Positions 1 to 5,268 of a DNA stretch of 14,451 nucleotides are shown one piece after another. The notes under the pieces were generated by a model, which was not told where the DNA came from, searched no databases, and saw only the letters and a program-made list of their open reading frames with translations. Both the position numbers and the translations under genes were made by a program. Origin of the DNA: Frankiales bacterium (GTDB taxonomy: Bacteria > Actinomycetota > Actinomycetes > Mycobacteriales > SCTD01); NCBI GenBank assembly GCA_025464915.1, contig JAODNF010000429.1, positions 1-14,451 of the forward strand, written 5' to 3'. How positions within the stretch are numbered: the stretch's first letter is position 1; the number at the start of each line of letters is the position of its first letter.

Positions 1-107
1 GCCATGTGCGTCGGCAGGCCCCACTCCGCCAGCCGGGCGACGGTCCACTCCTCGGCAGCGTCGGCTTGCAACGGCGACAGGACGGTGGCGACCCGCATCC
101 GGTTCAC
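1..107 (-). CDS. Unknown protein, N-terminal fragment (gene runs off the left edge)
   Basis: This is the 5' end of a leftward gene whose remainder lies outside the window. About 35 residues are visible, beginning VNRMRVATVLSP and continuing with an acidic, Trp-containing helix-like stretch (residues about 15-30). Two starts are possible: GTG at 107-105, with AGGA seven bases upstream in a GAGGAAGGGG purine run, and ATG at 98-96. I prefer GTG because of the ribosome-site spacing. The fragment is too short to name a family. It sits 67 bp downstream of the DUF1653 gene on the same strand, so the two may be co-transcribed. Codon use looks coding, but the call rests mainly on the start signal and the open frame. 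Confidence 0.45.
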   Translation of the reverse strand, partial: MNRMRVATVLSPLQADAAEEWTVARLAEWGLPTHM

Positions 108-174
108 TGCCCCTTCCTCGGCCACACCTCAACAACGGCGTCGCCGCCGCTTGCTCGCGCTCCTTCCCCGACCG

Positions 175-414
175 TCAGCTGATCAACCGGAACCTCGGCA
201 CGCCCTCACCCTCCGGAGCGGGCCTCCCGGTGGACGGGTCCACGCGGGCGGTGAAGTCCTCGAGCGTGCGAACGGCGAACGGTGGCCCGTCGACCGGGTA
301 GAGCGGCAGGTACACGACCGTCGTCCGGCTCTCGTCGTTGGCGTCGTGGCCGAGTCCGAGGACGAGGTACCGCGGACCCTTGTAGTGCTGGTAGGTGCCG
401 GTCACTAGGTTCAC
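175..414 (-). CDS. DUF1653 domain-containing protein
   Basis: Small soluble protein of about 79 residues. The sequence from GTYQHYKGPRYLVLGLGHDA through TTVVYLPLY to FTARV follows the DUF1653 pattern (a Y-x-H-Y-K-G opening, then a V-V-Y-x-x-L-Y strand). The family is widespread and its biochemical role is unknown. The start is uncertain: GTG at 414-412 or GTG at 405-403. Neither has a close Shine-Dalgarno sequence (GAAGGA lies 11 bases before the first). The frame stays open far upstream, but that extension is antisense to the DoxX-like gene and low in family-like sequence, so I reject it. The start codon lies 3 bp from the divergent start of the DoxX-like gene. Confidence 0.8.
   Translation of the reverse strand: MNLVTGTYQHYKGPRYLVLGLGHDANDESRTTVVYLPLYPVDGPPFAVRTLEDFTARVDPSTGRPAPEGEGVPRFRLIS
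406..411 (+). promoter_or_regulatory. Putative leaderless -10 element (TAGGTT) of the DoxX-like gene
   Basis: TAGGTT fits the actinobacterial TANNNT -10 consensus and ends exactly 6 bases before the ATG at 418. That is the geometry expected if transcription starts at or next to the start codon, giving a leaderless mRNA. The element lies inside the first codons of the opposite-strand DUF1653 gene. No convincing -35 hexamer is seen. Confidence 0.45.
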
Positions 415-417
415 GGG

Positions 418-801
418 ATGCGTCGTCCTTCGTCCGGCCAGGTCCTCGGTGCGTTCCTCGGAAGCGCCGGGGTGACGCACTTCGTGGCTCCTGGGTTCTT
501 CGACAAGATCGTGCCGCACGCCCTGCCCGGCCCCGCACGGGCCTGGACCTACGTGAGCGGCGTCGCCGAGATGGGCGTCGGGGCCGGGGTCCTCACGTCC
601 CCCCGCAAGGGCGGTCTGATCGCCGCAGCCCTGTTCCTGGCGGTGTTCCCGGGCAACATCCAGCAGGCCGTCGACGCCACCAGCACCCAGGACAAGGTGA
701 TCAGCTACGCACGTCTGCCGCTGCAGGTGCCGCTCGTGATCTGGGGGCTGAAGGTCAGTAGAGCCGCTGGTCGGCGAGGGTCGCGCGTCCCAGCTCGATG
801 A
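418..801 (+). CDS. DoxX-like small membrane protein
   Basis: Protein of 127 residues with about four hydrophobic segments (roughly 8-25, 44-60, 66-82 and 98-113). It has features of the DoxX / DoxX-like family: GxxHFVxPxxF near the N terminus, AEMGVGAGVL in the second helix and AVFPGNIQQAV at the end of the third. Such proteins are inner-membrane proteins of mostly unknown function; some are linked to redox or thiol stress. The ATG at 418 has no Shine-Dalgarno sequence but has a TAGGTT box 6 bases upstream. The last 15 or so residues are Arg-rich and extend past the final helix, overlapping the 3' end of the convergent phosphotransferase gene by 47 bp. This tail may be a neutral read-on or a small frameshift artefact. 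Confidence 0.8.
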   Translation: MRRPSSGQVLGAFLGSAGVTHFVAPGFFDKIVPHALPGPARAWTYVSGVAEMGVGAGVLTSPRKGGLIAAALFLAVFPGNIQQAVDATSTQDKVISYARLPLQVPLVIWGLKVSRAAGRRGSRVPAR

Positions 802-1798
802 GCGGGGGGATCCGTTCCTGGAACCCGTCGAAGCCCTCACCCACCATGGCGCCGAGCCTGGCGCGCATGACGATGCCGGCGCAGACGACCGCGAGCTTGA
901 AGAAGCCGAAAGACAGGTACCACGGCAGGACGTCGATCGACAGGCCGCTCTTGGCTGCGTAAGCCTCCGCCACCTGCGTGCGGGTCGGGAAGCCCGGCAT
1001 GCCCGTGACGGCGGAGACGACCGAGCCGCCGGAGCGGACGCCGGTGTCGTCGGCCTGCAGCCAGTAGACGAGCAGGATGCCGAGGTCGGCGAGCGGGTCG
1101 CCGAGGGTCGACATCTCCCAGTCGAGGACGGCGTTGATCCGGCCGACCTCGGTCGGGTGCAGCATCGTGTTGTCGAGGCGGTAGTCGCCGTGCACGATCG
1201 TGTTGCGCTGCGACGCGGGCATCTTGTCGGCCAGGTCCTTGGCGAGGGCGTCGACGAACTCCATGCCCTCGATGCGGGTCGCCTCCCACTGCTGACCCCA
1301 GCGCTTCACCTGCCGCGCCATGTAGCCGTCGGGGCGCCCGAACTCGCCGAGACCGACGGACGCGTAGTCGACCGAGTGCAGCCGGGCGAGCACGTCGATG
1401 AGGCCCTCCGCGACCTTGCCCTTGTCCTCGGGCGCCTCGGCGTAGCCGGCAGGGAAGGCGGTGGTGACGATGTGCCCCTCGACCCGCTCCATCACGTAGA
1501 ACGGCTGGCCCAGGACGGCCGCGTCCTCGCAGAAGTGCCGCATCGTCGGGACGGGCACGTCGGTCTTGTTGAGGCCGCTCATGACCCGGTACTCGCGACC
1601 CATGTCGTGGGCCGTGGGGAGGATCTGGCCCAGCGGTGGCCGCCGCAGCACGAGCGACCCAGCGGGGGAGTCGAGGCGGTACGTCAGGTTGCTCTTGCCG
1701 CCCGCGATGAGGGTGACCGAGAGGTCCTTCCAGGCCGGCTCCTCCAGGTGCTCGGCGAGGTACGGTCCGACGACAGCGGGGTCTGCTCCTTCAGCCAT
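755..1798 (-). CDS. Phosphotransferase family protein (APH fold, ACAD10/11-like kinase)
   Basis: Protein of 347 residues with the aminoglycoside-phosphotransferase/choline-kinase fold. It has a glycine-rich N-lobe loop (IAGGKSNLTYRL, residues 32-42), the ATP strand LVLRRPP (49-55), the catalytic loop HGDYRLDN (203-210, Asp205 as likely catalytic base and Asn210 for metal) and the metal-binding VLDWEMSTLGDP (224-235). Sequence style and length match the bacterial homologues of the kinase domain of human ACAD10/ACAD11. These kinases have been linked to phosphorylation of hydroxyacyl substrates for beta-oxidation, so a lipid or hydroxyacid substrate is more likely than an antibiotic. It starts at ATG 1798-1796, six bases after a TACGTT box, and is divergent from zapE across 26 bp. 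It overlaps the DoxX-like gene tail-to-tail. Confidence 0.88.
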   Translation of the reverse strand: MAEGADPAVVGPYLAEHLEEPAWKDLSVTLIAGGKSNLTYRLDSPAGSLVLRRPPLGQILPTAHDMGREYRVMSGLNKTDVPVPTMRHFCEDAAVLGQPFYVMERVEGHIVTTAFPAGYAEAPEDKGKVAEGLIDVLARLHSVDYASVGLGEFGRPDGYMARQVKRWGQQWEATRIEGMEFVDALAKDLADKMPASQRNTIVHGDYRLDNTMLHPTEVGRINAVLDWEMSTLGDPLADLGILLVYWLQADDTGVRSGGSVVSAVTGMPGFPTRTQVAEAYAAKSGLSIDVLPWYLSFGFFKLAVVCAGIVMRARLGAMVGEGFDGFQERIPPLIELGRATLADQRLY

Positions 1799-1804
1799 GC
1801 GTGC

Positions 1805-1810
1805 AACGTA
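1805..1810 (-). promoter_or_regulatory. Putative leaderless -10 element (TACGTT) of the phosphotransferase gene
   Basis: Read on the minus strand, TACGTT fits TANNNT and is followed by exactly 6 bases (GCACGC) and then the ATG of the phosphotransferase gene. No Shine-Dalgarno sequence fits in the gap, so a leaderless transcript is likely. It lies 2 bp from the oppositely directed -10 box of zapE. Confidence 0.45.
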
Positions 1811-1812
1811 TC

Positions 1813-1818
1813 TAGGCT
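1813..1818 (+). promoter_or_regulatory. Putative leaderless -10 element (TAGGCT) of zapE
   Basis: TAGGCT fits TANNNT and is followed by 6 bases (GCCCCC) and then the GTG at 1825. The 26-bp space between the two divergent start codons holds both -10 boxes, so any -35 contacts would lie in the coding region of the other gene. No strong -35 sequence is visible (TTCAGC at 1790-1795 is a weak candidate). Confidence 0.5.
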
Positions 1819-1824
1819 GCCCCC

Positions 1825-2802
1825 GTGTCCGTGCGCCTGGTCGACCGACAACCGGTCGTCGCCCCCGAGTCGCTGGTGGCCGGCCTCGTGCCGCCGCCGC
1901 GCTTCGACGGCGTGCGCTTCTCGACGTACGTCCCTCAGGACCCCAGCCAGGCTGCTGCCGTCACCGCTCTCGAGGGCTTCCTCGTCACGCCCCACAAGCG
2001 CTTCCTGCGCAAGGCTGCGCCGGTCACGCCGGGGATCTACCTGGACGGCGGCTTCGGCGTCGGCAAGACGCACCTGCTCGCCTCGCTCTGGCACGCTGCC
2101 GAGGGCCCGAAGGCCTACTGCACCTTCGTGGAGCTGACGCACCTCGTCGGGGCGCTCACCTTCAGCGGCACGGTCGAGGCACTCGCTGCCCACTCCCTGC
2201 TGTGCATCGACGAGTTCGAGCTCGACGACCCCGGTGACACGGTCCTCGTCAGCACCCTGCTCAGCCGCCTCGTCGACGAGGGCGTCCGCATCGCCTGCAG
2301 CTCCAACACCCTGCCCGACGCCCTCGGCGAGGGCCGCTTCGCCACCGGCGACTTCCTGCGCGAGATCCAGGGCCTGTCCGCCCGCTTCACCTCGGTCCGC
2401 GTCGACGGCGAGGACTACCGGCACCGCGGGCTGCCGGACGCACCGAGGCCGCTGGACCGCCAGGAGCTGCTCCTGCGGGCGACGGAGGGCACGTCGTACG
2501 ACGGGTTCGAGGCCGTCCTGGACCACCTGGCCCGGCTCCACCCCTCTCGCTACGGCGCACTCCTGGACGGGCTGTCGCTCGTCTGCCTCGACCGCGTCGT
2601 CCCGGTCACCGACCAGAACCACGCCCTGCGCCTGGTCGTGCTCGTCGACCGCCTCTACGACCGGGACCTGCCTGTCGCCACCAGCGGTGTGCCGCTCGAC
2701 GAGCTCTTCCCTCCCGAGCTGCTGAGCGGCGGGTACCGGAAGAAGTACCTCCGTGCCATCAGCCGGCTCACCGCTCTCGCCCGTCAGGGCGAGACGCGGT
2801 AG
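1825..2802 (+). CDS. zapE: Cell division protein ZapE / AFG1-like P-loop ATPase
   Basis: Protein of 325 residues of the AFG1/ZapE AAA-like family. Walker A is GGFGVGKT (75-82), Walker B is LLCIDEFELDDPGD (125-138, Asp129-Glu130), sensor 1 is the Asn of CSSNTLP (159-163), and an Arg-finger-like GLSARF lies near residue 185-190. In E. coli ZapE is a Z-ring-associated ATPase; mitochondrial AFG1 acts in protein quality control. The actinobacterial members are named by homology and their role is less studied. Length is typical for the group. The start is GTG at 1825, supported by the TAGGCT box 6 bases upstream and by lack of space for a leader. It ends with a 19-bp tail-to-tail overlap with the DHFR-fold reductase gene. 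Confidence 0.9.
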   Translation: MSVRLVDRQPVVAPESLVAGLVPPPRFDGVRFSTYVPQDPSQAAAVTALEGFLVTPHKRFLRKAAPVTPGIYLDGGFGVGKTHLLASLWHAAEGPKAYCTFVELTHLVGALTFSGTVEALAAHSLLCIDEFELDDPGDTVLVSTLLSRLVDEGVRIACSSNTLPDALGEGRFATGDFLREIQGLSARFTSVRVDGEDYRHRGLPDAPRPLDRQELLLRATEGTSYDGFEAVLDHLARLHPSRYGALLDGLSLVCLDRVVPVTDQNHALRLVVLVDRLYDRDLPVATSGVPLDELFPPELLSGGYRKKYLRAISRLTALARQGETR

Positions 2803-3335
2803 CTCAGGCAGACGGTGCCGTTCGCGAAGCTGCGGGTGCCGGTCAGCTCGAGGTCCAGGCGGAGGTCGGCCGGGAGGGCCCGCTTGCCGCCGCCGACGAC
2901 GACTGGCACCGCGATGACGTGCAGCACGTCCACCAGGCCGGCGCGGAGCGCCTGTCCGGCCAGGTCGGCACCGCCGACGCTGAGGTCGCGATCGGCACTG
3001 GCCTTCAGCGCGCGGACCAGGTCAGCGTCGAAGTCCCGCTCCAGCCTGGTGCGAGCGGTGTCGACCTCATTCAGAGTCCGGGAGAACACGACCTTGTCTG
3101 CGTCGCGCCACACCTGTGCGAAGTCCTGGCTGACGGGATCGGCGTCATCGGCGGTCTCCCAGTAGCGCATGGTCTGCCACATCCGACGTCCGTAGAGGGC
3201 CGTGCCGACCGTGCGCTCGAGGTCGCCCGCGAACCGGTGCACCTCCTCGTCCGGCCGTGCCCAGCCGAAGGAGCCGGACGCGTCCTCGACGTAGCCGTCC
3301 AGCGAGCAGATGGGGGCGTAGACCAGGTGCGCCAT
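2784..3335 (-). CDS. Dihydrofolate reductase family protein (RibD C-terminal fold)
   Basis: Protein of about 183 residues of the RibD_C/DHFR-like fold, NADPH-binding oxidoreductases common in actinobacteria with unassigned substrates. Seen motifs are VYAPICSLDGYVED near the N terminus (S-L-D-G-Y signature), TALYGRRMWQTMRYW, KVVFSRTL, DLSVGGADLAGQALRAGLVD (the G-G-x-x-L-A pyridine-nucleotide region) and VIAVPVVVGGGKRAL. I chose ATG 3335 because family members begin immediately before the first strand; an in-frame GTG at 3344 adds three residues. Neither has a clear Shine-Dalgarno sequence. It follows the DUF4395 gene by only 13-22 bp on the same strand, so the two likely form an operon. Its 3' end overlaps zapE by 19 bp. 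Confidence 0.85.
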   Translation of the reverse strand: MAHLVYAPICSLDGYVEDASGSFGWARPDEEVHRFAGDLERTVGTALYGRRMWQTMRYWETADDADPVSQDFAQVWRDADKVVFSRTLNEVDTARTRLERDFDADLVRALKASADRDLSVGGADLAGQALRAGLVDVLHVIAVPVVVGGGKRALPADLRLDLELTGTRSFANGTVCLSYRVSP

Positions 3336-3357
3336 GCCAGGCACTCTGGCAGAAGGG

Positions 3358-3858
3358 TCAGGCGGCCTGGGGCAGCCGGGTCTGGACGTTGTTGCAGGCC
3401 TCGCAGACGTCCTCGGGGATGATGCCGCGCCTCATGAGATGACCGAAGATGATGCAGCCGACGCAGATCGCGAACACCGACTCGAGCGTCGCGAAGACGA
3501 CCATCAGGGCGAGCAGGACCTGCGGGCCGAGGACGAAGCCGAGGGCCACCAGGATCACGGTCAGGGTGGTCACCGTGGCGCCGATGGCCTGAGCGAAGCG
3601 CTTCGGTGGTCCGGGGACGAGCTTCTCATCACCGACTCTCGGCGCGACGACCTTGGTGGCAAGCTGACCGAGCGGGCTGAGCTTGGGACCGGTGAGGACA
3701 CGGGCGAGGAAGCCGAGCGCGATGGGGACGGTCAGCCACAGGAAGCCGTGGTCGACGAAGCTCAGCAGCAGCGTGCCCAGGCTGAGCACGACGACGCCGC
3801 CGGCGACCGTGCGCGCAGCGACCTCGTTGACGGGGTTGGGGAACGAGATGAGGGACAC
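3358..3858 (-). CDS. DUF4395 domain-containing membrane protein
   Basis: Protein of about 166 residues matching DUF4395: FPNPVNEVAARTVAGGVV at the start, LSPLGQLATKVVAPR and PGPPKRFAQAIGA in the middle, then LESVFAICVGCIIFGHLMRRG and a terminal CEACNN. It has about four membrane segments (roughly 14-35, 38-52, 95-115 and 117-137). The CxxC in the last helix region and the second CxxC near the C terminus suggest a thiol or redox role; family genes often sit near thioredoxin or sulfurtransferase genes, but none is next door here. Two GTG codons compete for the start. The one at 3858 has AGGAG five bases upstream, while the one at 3864 overlaps that site, so 3858 is chosen. A TAAGGT box at 3899-3894 is a possible but weak -10 element. 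Confidence 0.83.
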   Translation of the reverse strand: MSLISFPNPVNEVAARTVAGGVVVLSLGTLLLSFVDHGFLWLTVPIALGFLARVLTGPKLSPLGQLATKVVAPRVGDEKLVPGPPKRFAQAIGATVTTLTVILVALGFVLGPQVLLALMVVFATLESVFAICVGCIIFGHLMRRGIIPEDVCEACNNVQTRLPQAA

Positions 3859-3863
3859 GCCCA

Positions 3864-3868
3864 CTCCT
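3864..3868 (-). promoter_or_regulatory. Ribosome binding site that decides the DUF4395 start
   Basis: AGGAG on the minus strand lies 5 bases before the GTG at 3858-3856. The upstream GTG (3864-3862) begins within the last base of this site, so it cannot be served by it. This is one of the few clear Shine-Dalgarno sites in the left half of the window. Confidence 0.55.
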
Positions 3869-3940
3869 GCAGGTCGGACTGAATTGCCTATCGACCTTAA
3901 GGGTTTTGATCTCCGTTGTGTTCCGCGACCCGGGTTGCGA

Positions 3941-4087
3941 TCACGTGTCGGTCAGCGGCCGCCGGGGGATGGGCAGGCTCGCCGGCAGCCGGATCGCGAG
4001 TCCGCGCCGGCGGCGGCGAACCCTGGACGCCTCGAGGTCGGCGATGAGCCTCTCCCGAGCAAGGCGTCGCTCTCGATCCGCGTTCAT
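3941..4087 (-). CDS. Small basic hypothetical protein (48 aa) downstream of tsaD
   Basis: An ORF of 48 residues with ATG at 4087-4085 and TGA at 3943-3941. AAGGA lies 6 bases upstream of the ATG, a good Shine-Dalgarno placement. The ATG is 28 bases past the tsaD stop codon, so it could be the last cistron of a tsaD transcript. The product starts MNADRERRLARERLIADLEA, an amphipathic charged helix, followed by an Arg cluster (about residues 23-28) and a Pro-rich end (LPASLPIPRRPLTDT). Third codon positions are mostly G or C, and Arg content is very high. I recognise no family. It could be a real small protein or a chance frame; the RBS and position tip me toward real. Confidence 0.45.
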   Translation of the reverse strand: MNADRERRLARERLIADLEASRVRRRRRGLAIRLPASLPIPRRPLTDT

Positions 4088-4115
4088 GCCAGGTCCTTGC
4101 CCCCCGGCACGTTCC

Positions 4116-5183
4116 TCACACGAGAGGTTCCAGTACCTCCGAGGGGATGAACAGCTGCGCCCGGTGGAGCACCGCGGCCGGGTCGACCGTGAAGTCGTTC
4201 GGGGAGATCGGCGAGCCGCTGCGGACCAGCAGGTCGCCGATGGCGGCGATCATCGCGCCGTTGTCGGTGCACAGCCGCATCGGCGGCACCCGCAGGTGGA
4301 CACCGGCGGAGGCGCAGCGCTCCTCCGCGCTGTCCCGCAGCCGCTTGTTCGCTGCGACGCCACCGACGATCACGAGGGTGTCGACGCCGTGCGTCCGGCA
4401 GGCGAGCAGCGCCTTGCTGACGAGGACGTCCACCACGGCCTCTTGGAAGCTCGCGGCCACGTCGTTCGTCGAGATGCCGGGGTCCACCCCCTTCTCGACG
4501 TACCTCGCCACTGCGGTCTTGAGGCCGCTGAACGAGAACTCGAGCTCCTGCCCTGCCTTGGCCAACGGACCCATCAGCGGCCGCGGGAAGGCGATCGCCC
4601 GCGGATCGCCCTCGCGCGCGGCCCGGTCGATCGCCGGGCCACCGGGGTAGCCGAGGCCCAGCAGGCGCGCGACCTTGTCGAACGCCTCGCCGGCCGCGTC
4701 GTCCCAGGTGTCGGACAGGTGCACGATGCGCTCGCCGACGAGGTCGCGGACCAGCAGCAGGCTGGTGTGGCCGCCGCTCACGATGAGGATGACGCAGGGA
4801 CTCGGCAACGGCCCGTGCTCGAGGGTGTCCGCGGCCGCGTGCCCCGCGAGGTGGTGCACGGCGTAGATGGGCACGTCGAGGGCGAGCGCGTACGACTTGG
4901 CCGCGGCGATCCCGACCTGAAGCGCGCTCGTGAGGCCAGGCCCCGCGGTGACCGCGATGGCGCCGACGTCCTTCAGGCTCAGGCTCGCGTTCTCGAGCGC
5001 CGCGTTGACCATCGGCACCATGGCGTTGACGTGCGCCCGCGCCGCGACCTCCGGCACGACGCCGCCGAAGCGGGCGTGCTCGTCCATGCTGCTCGCCAGG
5101 GCGTCACCGAGCAGCACCCCGTCGCGGACGAAGCCGACACCGGTCTCGTCGCACGACGTCTCGATGCCCATCACGATCGTCAC
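4116..5183 (-). CDS. tsaD: tRNA N6-adenosine threonylcarbamoyltransferase TsaD
   Basis: Protein of 355 residues, full length for TsaD, an ASKHA-fold enzyme. With TsaB and TsaE it transfers the threonylcarbamoyl group from TC-AMP to A37 of ANN-decoding tRNAs. Seen signatures are MGIETSCDETGVGF (5-18), GGVVPEVAARAH (40-51), the metal-binding HxxxH of HHLAGH (His111 and His115), VSGGHTSLLLV (136-146), the FSFSGLKTAV region, VGGVAANKRLR and CTDNGAMIA near the C terminus. The start is GTG at 5183-5181, six bases after a TAGCCT box, so probably leaderless. The tsaB-rimI genes that often precede tsaD in actinobacteria are absent upstream, where a hairpin and ilvA lie. A small ORF follows downstream. 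Confidence 0.96.
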   Translation of the reverse strand: MTIVMGIETSCDETGVGFVRDGVLLGDALASSMDEHARFGGVVPEVAARAHVNAMVPMVNAALENASLSLKDVGAIAVTAGPGLTSALQVGIAAAKSYALALDVPIYAVHHLAGHAAADTLEHGPLPSPCVILIVSGGHTSLLLVRDLVGERIVHLSDTWDDAAGEAFDKVARLLGLGYPGGPAIDRAAREGDPRAIAFPRPLMGPLAKAGQELEFSFSGLKTAVARYVEKGVDPGISTNDVAASFQEAVVDVLVSKALLACRTHGVDTLVIVGGVAANKRLRDSAEERCASAGVHLRVPPMRLCTDNGAMIAAIGDLLVRSGSPISPNDFTVDPAAVLHRAQLFIPSEVLEPLV

Positions 5184-5189
5184 CCGCCC

Positions 5190-5195
5190 AGGCTA
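5190..5195 (-). promoter_or_regulatory. Putative leaderless -10 element (TAGCCT) of tsaD
   Basis: On the minus strand TAGCCT is followed by 6 bases (GGGCGG) and then the GTG start of tsaD. It is located 15 bp downstream of the hairpin that closes the ilvA transcript, which supports tsaD having its own promoter. No good -35 sequence is seen. Confidence 0.5.
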
Positions 5196-5209
5196 ATCCC
5201 CCCGCGAGT

Positions 5210-5256
5210 GGCTACAGCACTTCGGTTTTCGGCCCGATTTTCGAAGTGCTGTAGCC
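5210..5256 (-). terminator. Long perfect hairpin between ilvA and tsaD (likely terminator)
   Basis: GGCTACAGCACTTCG (5210-5224) is perfectly repeated in inverse at 5242-5256, giving a 15-bp uninterrupted stem with a 17-nt loop. It starts 12 nt after the ilvA stop codon in the direction of transcription, where a terminator is expected. No U-run follows, as is common for actinobacterial terminator-like hairpins. Its loop and stem base resemble the hairpin at 13848-13902, so it may also be a member of a dispersed repeat family. Confidence 0.65.
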
Positions 5257-5268
5257 AGTCACGGCTAG

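Noticed and set aside
1684..2622. 312-codon minus-strand open frame across zapE
   Set aside because: Antisense to the Walker-motif ATPase, no start signal and no family-like sequence.
2784..2802. Possible terminator between zapE and the DHFR-fold gene
   Set aside because: The genes overlap here and no inverted repeat of useful length was found.
3925..3939. Small palindrome GCGACCCGGGTTGC downstream of the small ORF
   Set aside because: Only 5 pairs with a wobble and a CCGG loop; too weak to call a terminator or operator.
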